Source: Acinetobacter sp. ANC 5054 (GTDB taxonomy: Bacteria; Pseudomonadota; Gammaproteobacteria; Pseudomonadales; Moraxellaceae). From it: a stretch of 64,000 nucleotides of DNA. Under the pieces are notes generated by a model, which did no database searches, had not been told where the DNA came from, and saw nothing but the letters and a program-made list of their open reading frames with translations. Within the stretch, counting starts at the first letter, position 1, and every line of letters begins with the position of its first letter. Shown here one piece after another: positions 37,410-46,049 of this stretch. The stretch lies in assembly GCF_002135295.1 (NCBI RefSeq), contig NZ_NEGG01000003.1, positions 124,001 through 188,000 on the forward strand, given 5' to 3'. The translations under genes were made by a program, and so were the position numbers.

Positions 37410-39956
37410 TTACGCTTCTACCACTGGAATACGGCTACCATCACGTTCTGCCTCATTTTTAGGGCGAATTTGACCGCGCACCGAAGCAAATTGAATATGC
37501 GGATCATTTTGCTGTTCAGCTTTGGCATTCACAAAAGTGACAAAGCGTTTACGCACTTCTGGGTCTTCAACCGCAGTGCGCCATTCATCTTGATACGTCC
37601 CGACCACATGGCTCATGCGACGTTCTAATTCGGCCGCGACACCTAAAGAATCATGTACAACAACATCTTTTAAATAATCTAAACCGCCTTCCATATTGTC
37701 GCGCCACACAGAAGTCCGTTGTAGACGATCCGCAGTTTGGATGTAAAACATAAAGAATCGGTCGATATATTTGATTAAAGTTTGTGTGTCTAAATCAGAT
37801 GCTAAAAGCTCTGCATGACGTGGTTTCATGCCGCCGTTGCCGCATACATAGAGGTTCCAGCCTTTTTCTGTGGCAATCACGCCCACATCTTTACTTTGTG
37901 CTTCTGCGCATTCACGGGTACAGCCAGACACTGCCATTTTTAATTTATGCGGTGAACGCAGTCCTTTGTACCGATTTTCAAGAAAGATCGCTAAACCCAC
38001 TGAATCATCTACGCCATAACGGCACCAAGTACTGCCAACGCAAGATTTCACAGTCCGCAATGACTTACCGTATGCATGCCCTGATTCAAAGCCAGCTGCA
38101 ATTAACTTTTCCCAAATTTCAGGCAATTGATGTACTTGCGCACCCAACATGTCTACACGCTGACCACCCGTTAATTTGGTATATAGGCCATATTCTTTCG
38201 CAATCTGACCCACTGCAATTAAACCGTCTGGGGTAACTTCACCACCTGCCATACGTGGTACAACAGAATAAGAACCATCTTTTTGAATATTGCCCAAGTA
38301 GTAGTCATTGCTGTCTTGCAGGCCTGCATGACTTGGTTTCAGCACAAAATCATTCCAACAGGAAGCCAAAATATTAGCTGCCGTTGGTTTACAGATATCA
38401 CAGCCCAGACCATGACCATGCTGCTGAATCAAGTCATCAAAAGTTTTGATTTCATTGACCCGTACCAAGTGATACAGCTCTTGACGTGAATAAGCAAAAT
38501 GCTCACACAGATGGTTATTCACCGTTACGCCTTGGCGTTGTAGTTCCGATTTTAAAACTTGTGTCACTAATGGCGCACAGCCACCGCATGCACTTGCAGC
38601 TTTGGTGCATTTTTTAAGTGCTCCAAGTGATGTTGAACCGCCAGCAATCGCTTCGCAAATATCTGCCTTAGAGACGTTATTGCATGAACAAATCGTAGCG
38701 CTGTCAGGCAGCAAATCCACACCACTACCACCTGCTTTTGCAGAAGATTGCTCAAATCCCGGCATGATTAAACTTTCAGGATTTTCTGGTACAGCCAATC
38801 CATTCAGCATCATTTGCAATAGATCGTTATATTCTTTAGCACATCCAACCAAGACAGCACCGAGCAATTTGGTTTTTGCGGCATCTACCACAATCTTTTT
38901 ATATACTTGCGCAGCTTCATCAGCATAAAAATAGCTAAGCGAATTTGGCGTCATCGCATGTGCATCACCAACGGATGCCACATCTACACCCATCAATTTC
39001 AGCTTGGTGCTCATATCTGCACCTGCAAACTCAGTACAGCTTTGTTCCATCACATGTTTGGCTGCAATGCGCGCCATGTCATAACCCGGTGCAACCAACC
39101 CATAAATTTTATTTTGCCAAAGCGCACATTCGCCAATGGCATAAATATCTGGGTTTGAGGTTTGGCAGTAATCATTAATAGCAATACCGCCACGCTCACC
39201 AATCGATAAACCGCTTTGACGTGCAAGTTCATCACGTGGACGAATACCCGCTGAGAACAAAATAATGTCGGTTTCTAACTCTGAACCATCACCAAACTTC
39301 ATAACATGCTTCGCATTTGCGCCATCTTCAATACAAGACGTGGCTTTTTGCGTATGAACTTTCACCCCTAGATTTTCAATTTTTGAACGTAAAACTTTAC
39401 CGCCCAAATCATCAATCTGTACTGCCATTAAACGTGGCGCAAACTCTACAACATGCGTTTCTAAATTTAAGTCGCGTAAGGCTTTGGCAGCTTCTAAACC
39501 AAGTAATCCACCACCAATCACCACACCCGTTTTAGCATTTAAACTTGCAGCGCGAATTGCATCTAAATCGTCAATAGTACGGTAAACAAAACAGTTTTCT
39601 CGCTCATTACCCGGAATCGGTGGCACAAAAGCATAAGAACCTGTAGCAAGAATCAGTTTGTCATAGGCAAGAACATCACCATGATTGGTCGTAACCGTTT
39701 TATTCACTTGATCTATTTCAATAGCTTTGGTGCTTAGACGTAAATCAATGCCATAAGCATCCGCAAAGTCACTGCGGCATAGCGTTAAATCCTTTGCCGA
39801 TTTTCCGCTGAAATATTCAGTCAAATGTACACGGTCATAGGCTAAACGAGGTTCTTCCGCCAAAATAGTGATTTCAACCTCATCGCCTGCATGTTCTAAA
39901 ACCGATTCGATAAACTTATGGCCGACCATGCCATGGCCAATCATGATAATTTTCAT
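37410..39956 (-). CDS. nirB: Nitrite reductase [NAD(P)H] large subunit
   Basis: The protein has 848 residues and reduces nitrite to ammonium with six electrons. Residues 1-400 are the FAD/NAD(P)H module (IIMIGHGMVGHKFIE; TGVVIGGGLLGLEAAKALRDL). The BFD-type [2Fe-2S] module follows (CSCNNVSKADICEAI ... ACGGC). The C-terminal siroheme/[4Fe-4S] sulfite-nitrite reductase module has SCVGSTWCRYG and SGCTRECAEAQSKD, the four cluster Cys. The length is standard. It lies 47 bases after narK in one operon. Confidence 0.96.
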   Translation of the reverse strand: MKIIMIGHGMVGHKFIESVLEHAGDEVEITILAEEPRLAYDRVHLTEYFSGKSAKDLTLCRSDFADAYGIDLRLSTKAIEIDQVNKTVTTNHGDVLAYDKLILATGSYAFVPPIPGNERENCFVYRTIDDLDAIRAASLNAKTGVVIGGGLLGLEAAKALRDLNLETHVVEFAPRLMAVQIDDLGGKVLRSKIENLGVKVHTQKATSCIEDGANAKHVMKFGDGSELETDIILFSAGIRPRDELARQSGLSIGERGGIAINDYCQTSNPDIYAIGECALWQNKIYGLVAPGYDMARIAAKHVMEQSCTEFAGADMSTKLKLMGVDVASVGDAHAMTPNSLSYFYADEAAQVYKKIVVDAAKTKLLGAVLVGCAKEYNDLLQMMLNGLAVPENPESLIMPGFEQSSAKAGGSGVDLLPDSATICSCNNVSKADICEAIAGGSTSLGALKKCTKAASACGGCAPLVTQVLKSELQRQGVTVNNHLCEHFAYSRQELYHLVRVNEIKTFDDLIQQHGHGLGCDICKPTAANILASCWNDFVLKPSHAGLQDSNDYYLGNIQKDGSYSVVPRMAGGEVTPDGLIAVGQIAKEYGLYTKLTGGQRVDMLGAQVHQLPEIWEKLIAAGFESGHAYGKSLRTVKSCVGSTWCRYGVDDSVGLAIFLENRYKGLRSPHKLKMAVSGCTRECAEAQSKDVGVIATEKGWNLYVCGNGGMKPRHAELLASDLDTQTLIKYIDRFFMFYIQTADRLQRTSVWRDNMEGGLDYLKDVVVHDSLGVAAELERRMSHVVGTYQDEWRTAVEDPEVRKRFVTFVNAKAEQQNDPHIQFASVRGQIRPKNEAERDGSRIPVVEA

Positions 39957-40003
39957 ATTCTTTCTCCAAATTCTGTGCTTATGTAGGCTGATTCTTTAGG
40001 CTT

Positions 40004-41353
40004 TTAGTTTTGTGCTTCAGCCAAACGGCGTTCATTCACCGCTTGTTCAAACAAACGTTGCTCTTTTTCTTTATGCTCGACAGAGAAGCGAATCATCAGG
40101 ACACAACTTGCTGCAATCACCACTAAACCGCCTAACACCATCAAAGTCGTTTGAATATCCAACATACCTTTGAGTAAAAAACCTGCTGCCACTGCACCGA
40201 CGTTACCGCCCGCACCAATAATTCCAGCTACACCGCCCAAAGCATCACGGTCGATAAATGGCACCAAGGCATAAGTTGCACCGCACGCCATATGGGTAAA
40301 TAAGGCAAATACAGTCATAGCAAGGATGGCTAAAATTGGCGTGTGCATTTGTGAGAACACAATCAGGAATAGCCCTTCAAGCAAGATCATGGCAAATAAG
40401 ACTTTTGTACGGCCATCCAGCCCTTTTTTAGTTGCCACTTTATCTGAAACAATGCCACCAAGCGCACGAGCAAATAGTGCCAACAAGCCAAAGATCCCTG
40501 CAGCCATGCCTGCTTCTTTTAAGCCAAATTGGAAATTGTCGACGTAGTAAAGTGCAATGATGTTATGAATGAAGATTTCAATACCAAAACATGCAGCATA
40601 AGCACCAAATAAAATCCATACACGGTAATTTCGTGCTGCGTGCATTAATATCGCTACACCGCCTTTCTTATCAGAACCAACAGCAATGCCTTGCTCACGC
40701 AGTTCTTTAAAATCACCTTGCGGGCAATCTTGTGTAAATTTCCAATATAAAGCGCCGACAATCAGCATCATTACACCCGGAACAATCAGCGCAATGCGCC
40801 AGCCCATCGCTTGCTCAACACCAAACATCACCAAAGCGCCTAGCATTAATGGCATTAGGGCTTGAGTCGCGCCGCCGCCTGCATTACCCCATCCCGCAGT
40901 TGCAGCATTTGCTGTTCCAACTACATTTGGTGCAAACATAATGCTGGTGTGATATTGCGTAATCACAAAACTTGCGCCAATCGCACCAATCAGCAAGCGG
41001 AAAAATAGAAAAGATTCATAACTATTTGCGGAAGCTACACCAAAAACAGGAATACTGCCGATAATTAATAAAGCGGTATAGGTTTTACGCGGGCCATATT
41101 TGTCGCAAAGCGGCCCAACAATTAAACGAACTAGAATTGTGATGGCAACGGCTGCAATATTAATATTGGCAATTTGATCTTTGGTTAAATTGAATTCACC
41201 CGCAATCACAGGCATTAATGGTGCGCAAGCAAACCATGCAAAGAAACAAACAAAGAATGCGAGCCAACTCATGTGGAAGGCCCGCATTGCTGCTGAAGTA
41301 AAATTAAATAGACTTATTTTTGTCGCTTTTTTAGCATTTAAATTTGAAGACAT
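40004..41353 (-). CDS. narK: Nitrate/nitrite MFS transporter (NarK/NasA-type)
   Basis: The protein has 449 residues and about 12 membrane segments. The family signature is present in both halves (GAIGASFVITQYHTSIMFAPNVVGTANAATAGWGNAGGGATQ, residues about 125-165; and GGVAGIIGAGGNVGAVAAG). These glycine-rich nitrate signature motifs line the pore. It imports nitrate for the downstream NasA and NirB. ATG 41353 has AGGAG 6 bases upstream; an ATG 6 bases earlier abuts the ribosome site. Confidence 0.94.
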   Translation of the reverse strand: MSSNLNAKKATKISLFNFTSAAMRAFHMSWLAFFVCFFAWFACAPLMPVIAGEFNLTKDQIANINIAAVAITILVRLIVGPLCDKYGPRKTYTALLIIGSIPVFGVASANSYESFLFFRLLIGAIGASFVITQYHTSIMFAPNVVGTANAATAGWGNAGGGATQALMPLMLGALVMFGVEQAMGWRIALIVPGVMMLIVGALYWKFTQDCPQGDFKELREQGIAVGSDKKGGVAILMHAARNYRVWILFGAYAACFGIEIFIHNIIALYYVDNFQFGLKEAGMAAGIFGLLALFARALGGIVSDKVATKKGLDGRTKVLFAMILLEGLFLIVFSQMHTPILAILAMTVFALFTHMACGATYALVPFIDRDALGGVAGIIGAGGNVGAVAAGFLLKGMLDIQTTLMVLGGLVVIAASCVLMIRFSVEHKEKEQRLFEQAVNERRLAEAQN

Positions 41354-41386
41354 AACCATCTCCTGACTGAACTGAACGCATTAGAT

Positions 41387-41417
41387 ACCCTGCTATGTCG
41401 CTAACACATTGCAGAGT
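41387..41417 (-). promoter_or_regulatory. Strong third hairpin in the narK leader
   Basis: Minus strand: ACTCTGCAATGT pairs with ACATAGCAGGGT around GTTAGCG. That is 12 positions with one A-A mismatch and one G-T pair. It follows the two ANTAR-type hairpins by 6 bases and lies about 35 bases before the ATG. It could be the attenuator, although no U-run follows. Confidence 0.55.
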
Positions 41418-41423
41418 GGATCA

Positions 41424-41473
41424 GAACGGACGTCGTTGGCCGTCTTACAAATTTTTAGAGTCTTCTTTGACTC
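41424..41473 (-). promoter_or_regulatory. Two-hexaloop ANTAR target (NasT-binding leader)
   Basis: Minus strand. Hairpin P1 (41473-41458) is GAGTC-AAAGAA-GACTC. Hairpin P2 (41445-41424) has the loop AACGAC on the stem ACGGCC/GTCCGT with one C-T mismatch. Both hexaloops have A at position 1 and G at position 4, the known rule for RNAs bound by ANTAR proteins. They are joined by a 12-base linker and start right at the predicted transcript 5' end. The regulator gene, nasT, is next door. Confidence 0.75.
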
Positions 41474-41483
41474 ACTATGTATT

Positions 41484-41501
41484 AAGCATTTCTCGTGCCA
41501 A
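41484..41501 (-). promoter_or_regulatory. Sigma-54 promoter of narK-nirB-nasA-mobA
   Basis: Minus strand TTGGCACGAGAAATGCTT matches YTGGCACG-N4-TTGCW at all but one position, with GG-N10-GC spacing. The predicted start, about 41475, is just before the P1 hairpin. Confidence 0.8.
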
Positions 41502-41620
41502 TATCATATCAACAATGCAATAAACAGATTTTATTAATTTAAAATTAGCAACTTATGTCAAAACTCAGTTTATTTAAAATATTTACCGATCCGTTTTATA
41601 AATTGAATTGGTCATTTATG

Positions 41621-41655
41621 TGCAGCCCCAAAATGTATTGCACAATGAAAGTGCA
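41621..41655. promoter_or_regulatory. NtrC-type enhancer sites between divergent promoters
   Basis: TGCACAATGAAAGTGCA (41639-41655) is a perfect TGCAC-N7-GTGCA palindrome, the NtrC consensus. A weaker copy (TGCAGCCCCAAAATGTA, 41621-41637; 7 of 10 conserved bases) adjoins it. They lie about 110 bases upstream of the nasT start site and about 170 upstream of the narK start site. Confidence 0.7.
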
Positions 41656-41733
41656 CACTATTGCGGAACAACAATATCCAAGCTGATAACACCTGTTTAT
41701 TCTGTAAAAAATTCTGCTTATATCCAGTTCATT

Positions 41734-41750
41734 TTGGCACTTTATTTGCT
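41734..41750 (+). promoter_or_regulatory. Sigma-54 promoter of nasT-nasS
   Basis: TTGGCACTTTATTTGCT matches YTGGCACG-N4-TTGCW at all but one position, with GG-N10-GC spacing. The predicted start is near 41761, 37 bases before the nasT ATG. Confidence 0.78.
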
Positions 41751-41797
41751 TTGGCTTATTTATACGTATTTGTTTTTTGCTCTGCCTGAGCTTTCAC

Positions 41798-42385
41798 ATG
41801 CCAAAACTAAGAATTGCTTTAATTGATGATGATCAAGAACGTGCTGATTTCATCAAAGCCTCATTACTACAGCACGACTTTGATGTGGTTGCCTGCCTGA
41901 TGATTGACCATTTAAATATGGCTTATCTACAGCAAATTACAGCAGATGTCATTTTATTGGATATGGAACATCCTCATCGCGATGTTATTGAAAGTTGTGT
42001 CACTCAATTTGATTTACCGACTGTGCTTTTCACCAAAAATTCGAGTCAAGACACCATCCGAAATGCGATTGATGCAGGTGTGACTGCCTATATTGTTGAT
42101 GGTATCGACCCGACCCGACTCAATAGCATTCTAGACATTTCGATTGAACAATATAAAAAGCATAAAAAACTGTTAAATGACTTGGCTGAGACAAAATGCA
42201 AACTCGCTGATCGCAAAGACATTGAAAAAGCCAAAGTGCTGCTGATTCAAATGCATTCATTAACGGAAGAACAAGCCTTTGGTTTATTACGTAAAAATGC
42301 CATGAGCCATCGTATGACCATGGGTGAAATGGCAAGACGATTATTAGACGCTCAAGCCCTATTACAATCACAATTTAAGGAATAA
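41798..42385 (+). CDS. nasT: ANTAR-domain RNA-binding antiterminator (NasT-type)
   Basis: The protein has 195 residues. The N-terminal receiver-like domain is seen in LRIALIDDDQERADFIK and VILLDMEHPHRD, with the central Asp kept. The C-terminal ANTAR domain (about residues 140-195) has KVLLIQMHSLTEEQAFGLLRKNAMSHRMTMGEMARRLLDA. It likely binds the hexaloop hairpins in the narK leader and blocks transcription termination when nitrate releases it from NasS. ATG 41798 removes a 7-residue unsupported extension. Confidence 0.92.
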   Translation: MPKLRIALIDDDQERADFIKASLLQHDFDVVACLMIDHLNMAYLQQITADVILLDMEHPHRDVIESCVTQFDLPTVLFTKNSSQDTIRNAIDAGVTAYIVDGIDPTRLNSILDISIEQYKKHKKLLNDLAETKCKLADRKDIEKAKVLLIQMHSLTEEQAFGLLRKNAMSHRMTMGEMARRLLDAQALLQSQFKE

Positions 42386-42388
42386 GCC

Positions 42389-43366
42389 ATGTCCGCACTT
42401 GAAAAAACCGATCTACAGCTTGGCTACATTCCTTTACTCGACTGCGTGGCCATCCTCTGGGCGAATCATCAGGGATATTTTGAGCAACAAGGTTTAAATG
42501 TTGAATTGATCAAAGAGGCCTCTTGGGCGAGCCTCCGAGATCGACTGGCTTTTGGTTTTTTAGATGCAGCTCATTGCTTGTCTGCCATGCTGCCTGCTGC
42601 GGCTCTAGGTGAAGATCAATTGGGTGTCCCTCTTCAAACCCCTCTGGTGCTCAGTACCAATCGCGCATTTATCAGTTTATCGCAACAGCTTAGTCATAAA
42701 TTAAATATTGGCATTGATACTCCAACGCAAGCTGCCAGCAAAATATGTAAAGCCATTAATTCTGGTGAAAATATTCGTTTTGCCCACGTCTTTAAACACT
42801 CGATTCATCATTTTTGCTTACGTGAATGGCTTGCACTCGCAGATGAAACCACCGCAAAATCTGTAAAATTACTCACTGTCCCGCCGCCTTTCATGGTGGA
42901 TGCATTGATCAATCATTCTATTGATGGTTACTGTGTTGGTGAGCCATGGAATACTCAAGGCGAAATTTTCGGAATTAGTCAAATCATTGCGCAAAGTTCA
43001 GATATCATCCCACCAGTTGCCGACAAAGTTTTAGCATTTACTCAAGATTGGGCACAACAACACCCAAACACTTTAAGCGCACTTATTCAAGCGATAAAAA
43101 AAGCACAAAATGAACTAAAACATTTGGAAGATTATGCTGAAGTTTGGGCGATGTTAATGGACTATGACATTATCCGTTTTGAATGTTCCAATGAACGTCA
43201 TGTTAAAAAGTATTACGCTATTCAACACATTATTCGAAATTTTATTGAGGATGATGGCACCCCAAAATTATCGGACATGCAATGGATTTTCTCCCAAATG
43301 CAAAAATGGCTCAATACCGAACAAATTGATCATATTGAAGAGCTTTGTAGGCGCTGCATCGTATAG
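42389..43366 (+). CDS. nasS: Cytoplasmic nitrate sensor NasS (NrtA-like)
   Basis: The protein has 325 residues and resembles the nitrate-binding NrtA/CmpA periplasmic proteins (LQLGYIPLLDCVAILWANHQGYFEQQGLNVEL; AAHCLSAMLPAAALG; VGEPWNTQG), but it has no signal peptide. It should therefore act in the cytoplasm as the NasT-sequestering sensor. It starts 3 bases after nasT with AAGGAAT upstream. The order nasT-nasS is the reverse of the usual nasS-nasT. Confidence 0.9.
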   Translation: MSALEKTDLQLGYIPLLDCVAILWANHQGYFEQQGLNVELIKEASWASLRDRLAFGFLDAAHCLSAMLPAAALGEDQLGVPLQTPLVLSTNRAFISLSQQLSHKLNIGIDTPTQAASKICKAINSGENIRFAHVFKHSIHHFCLREWLALADETTAKSVKLLTVPPPFMVDALINHSIDGYCVGEPWNTQGEIFGISQIIAQSSDIIPPVADKVLAFTQDWAQQHPNTLSALIQAIKKAQNELKHLEDYAEVWAMLMDYDIIRFECSNERHVKKYYAIQHIIRNFIEDDGTPKLSDMQWIFSQMQKWLNTEQIDHIEELCRRCIV

Positions 43367-43596
43367 TCATTAATGGATTTAAAAATAAATTTAGTTTTTT
43401 CAATTCAACTTGGTACTAAATATATCCAACTACAGAAGCATTACATTTCATTTTTGATTTAATAATTTACAGCAAACACTTATTATTTATATGGATTTAT
43501 ACTCCAAAATATTTTATCCGACCTCCTTATTTCCACAATATTTCTCCATATTTATAGGTTAATCTTGCCACAAAATTACATTTGGATAACCAAATA

Positions 43597-45699
43597 ATGC
43601 AAGGCGTGCGCACTCCATTAAAGCTAACAACTCTCAGTTATGCCTTATTGACTCTAAGTTCTACAGTTTGGGCAGCAGAGAGTGTATCCACTTCAACAGA
43701 ACAGCCACAATCTGATGTGCAGCAAATGGAAGCCATCACCTTTGAAGTGCCTGCTGCTCCATTCAAACCGAAAGATCCCGATATCAGTGCCGTTGCAAAA
43801 ACCATTGTAACTCGAGATGAAATGTTAAAGTTTGGTGATCAGTCGATAAGTGATGCGTTACGTCGTGCAGCTGGTTTCCAAATGCCAGGTCAAGGCCCAC
43901 GTGGTGCAGGCGGCTCTGGTGGCATGCGTTTTCGTGGTGGCGGAGCACCTGTATTCTTAATCAACGGTGAACCTGTGCAAGGTGGTCCACGTGGTGGAAT
44001 GTCTGTCGTGGATAGCATCACACCAGAAATGATTGAGCGCATTGAAATTACAAAACAACCGAGTGTTGCGCAAGCTTCAGTCGCGTCTTCTGCTGTCATT
44101 AATATTATTTTAAAAGAACCACTAAATGGCACACGTTTAAGTGGTTCTTTTCGTGCAGGCTATGGTTTAGCAAAATCCAACACACGTGAAGAAGAACGTA
44201 CCAGTTTGAATTTCCAAATGGATGGTCGTTCAGATCCTTGGATTTACAGCCTATCTGGCAACCAGATGTGGAATGATTCAACCTCAGTTACTCGTACCCA
44301 AGATGCGACAGGCACAAATAAGTCACAAAAGCGTATAAACGATCGAACTTCGCAGATGCTTACACCACGTGTGGAATATCAACTGGATGATCAGCAAAAG
44401 CTGGTTGCAGAAATGTTCTACCGCAACAATGAAAATGAAGGCTCAAGCGGCTCTCAAGTTCAAAAAGATAAAAATGACAGTTTTCGTTTAAACACACGCT
44501 ATGAACGTAAAGACAAGGGTGACTCGGATAAAGTTCGAGTATCTATTGAACAGCAAAATGAGTCCGAATTAACCCAATCACCTCGACTACAATCTTATAT
44601 CGATGAACAAATTAATGAATATGGATTTGCATACGATGGTGTACGTAAACTAGATGCAAAAAAACAAATCAAGTTTGGTACTGACCTGCGTGCGAGTGAA
44701 CTTGAAAGCAACATTACTGAAACCCTTGATGAACGTACCTATGCTGCCTATGTTGAAGGCAGCTGGAAATATACCGACAGACAAACACTGACTTTGGGTG
44801 TACGCCAAGAATGGTTAGATCGATCAGGTCTGGTCGATTATCAAGATCAACACCTCAGTCCAGTCTTGGCACATCGTTTTGATTTTGATGAACATTGGTC
44901 ATTACAAACCAACCTCAGCCAAGCTTATAAAAACCCACGTAGTAATCAGCTGATGCCGACCATTTCAGTATCAACAGATAGTGACTCTGGTAGTTTAAAT
45001 AACCCAGACCGCGGTGGTAATGCAAACTTAAAACCTGAAAAAATCAATGCCTATGAAACGACCTTAGGCTACAACACCCCAGCTGGCGGTGTAAATATCA
45101 CGGGTTTCTACCGTGAGATTAACGACTATATTGAAAAATCAATTCAATATGAAAATGCTTCTGGTAGTGCATGTCAAACAGGTGATTCAAACTGTCGTTA
45201 TGTGGAACGTCCATACAACCAAGACAATGCAACCACTTACGGGGTTGAAATTGCAGGTCGTTATGCTTTGAAGCAAACAGAAAATGGACATTCATTTATG
45301 TTGAATGCACAGCTCTCTACTGTACGCGCCAAAATTGAAGAAGATAATGGCTTAGAACGACTTGCCAGTGATGTTGCACCTTATAGTGCAAGTGCTGGTT
45401 TGTCTTATAACTACCAACCGTGGCGTATTGCCAGCAGTGTTAACTTAAATTACACCCCTGAATATACGCGTGCTTTAAGCAATGAGCCGTATAACCGTAC
45501 CAGTAATGAACGGGTAAATATGGATCTAAGCTTAACTAAACGCTTTGACCAAGATTGGTCTGCATCGATCAACGCGCGCAACATTCTGAGTACCGACTAT
45601 AAAGAAGTGCTAAGAGAACGTGATACAGGAAAACTTTATCAATCTCGTATAAATGAGGCGATTCCAAGTTTCATGTTCACTGTTGAGAAAAAATTCTAA
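43597..45699 (+). CDS. TonB-dependent outer-membrane receptor
   Basis: The protein has 700 residues. The signal peptide ends VWA (about residue 26). The plug domain spans about 60-180 and includes a very glycine-rich stretch (QGPRGAGGSGGMRFRGGG), then VFLINGEPVQGG and ITPEMIERIEITKQPS. The 22-strand barrel ends in the C-terminal Phe (FTVEKKF). NPDRGGNANLKPEKINAYE is a typical barrel motif. It probably imports a ferric siderophore or similar ligand; no biosynthesis or Fur site was seen nearby. ATG 43597 is preferred over TTG 43582. Confidence 0.88.
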   Translation: MQGVRTPLKLTTLSYALLTLSSTVWAAESVSTSTEQPQSDVQQMEAITFEVPAAPFKPKDPDISAVAKTIVTRDEMLKFGDQSISDALRRAAGFQMPGQGPRGAGGSGGMRFRGGGAPVFLINGEPVQGGPRGGMSVVDSITPEMIERIEITKQPSVAQASVASSAVINIILKEPLNGTRLSGSFRAGYGLAKSNTREEERTSLNFQMDGRSDPWIYSLSGNQMWNDSTSVTRTQDATGTNKSQKRINDRTSQMLTPRVEYQLDDQQKLVAEMFYRNNENEGSSGSQVQKDKNDSFRLNTRYERKDKGDSDKVRVSIEQQNESELTQSPRLQSYIDEQINEYGFAYDGVRKLDAKKQIKFGTDLRASELESNITETLDERTYAAYVEGSWKYTDRQTLTLGVRQEWLDRSGLVDYQDQHLSPVLAHRFDFDEHWSLQTNLSQAYKNPRSNQLMPTISVSTDSDSGSLNNPDRGGNANLKPEKINAYETTLGYNTPAGGVNITGFYREINDYIEKSIQYENASGSACQTGDSNCRYVERPYNQDNATTYGVEIAGRYALKQTENGHSFMLNAQLSTVRAKIEEDNGLERLASDVAPYSASAGLSYNYQPWRIASSVNLNYTPEYTRALSNEPYNRTSNERVNMDLSLTKRFDQDWSASINARNILSTDYKEVLRERDTGKLYQSRINEAIPSFMFTVEKKF

Positions 45700-45717
45700 A
45701 ACAAGCGTAGTAGAATA

Positions 45718-45748
45718 AAAAAACCGATACAGAGGTATCGGTTTTTTT
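45718..45748. terminator. Bidirectional terminator after the TonB-dependent receptor
   Basis: AAACCGATAC-AGAG-GTATCGGTTT with flanking A- and T-runs, between convergent genes. Confidence 0.92.
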
Positions 45749-45773
45749 ATTGTTAGTTATTCAAAGTTAAATA

Positions 45774-46049
45774 TTACTTTTCTATTTCTTTCAGCAACTT
45801 AGCCACCTTTAGGGTGTGCTCTTTTTTGCCTTTTTTCTCTAAAACCTTTTGCTCAATCCACCATAAGTATTCAAAAATCTCTGATTCACTTGAATTTTCT
45901 CGAATTAATTTAAATACATTGGGTAAGTAATCTTCATATTCATCACGCATTGAAGGTATACGTCGAATACCTAAAGGATCCCACTCCTTCAAAAGTATTT
46001 TATGTATCGCATGCAATAAGCTCGCATCTCGATTGTGTTTAGACTCCAT
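45774..46049 (-). CDS. Small conserved protein of unknown function
   Basis: The protein has 91 residues and is charged and mostly helical, with HAIHKILLKEWDPLGIRRIP near the start and a Lys-rich end. The LL-EWDPIG-type motif recurs in small unannotated proteins, some of them near toxin-immunity clusters; this is recollection, not a search. Its ATG overlaps the end of a possible upstream small frame (46039-46240) by 11 bases, suggesting coupling. Confidence 0.6.
   Translation of the reverse strand: MESKHNRDASLLHAIHKILLKEWDPLGIRRIPSMRDEYEDYLPNVFKLIRENSSESEIFEYLWWIEQKVLEKKGKKEHTLKVAKLLKEIEK

Noticed and set aside
37784..38236. 150-codon plus-strand frame inside nirB
   Set aside because: A shadow of nirB; it is antisense to the conserved siroheme module, with no start signals.
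43367..43596. Fur box before the TonB-dependent receptor
   Set aside because: The region is AT-rich but no 19-base GATAATGATAATCATTATC-like palindrome was found.
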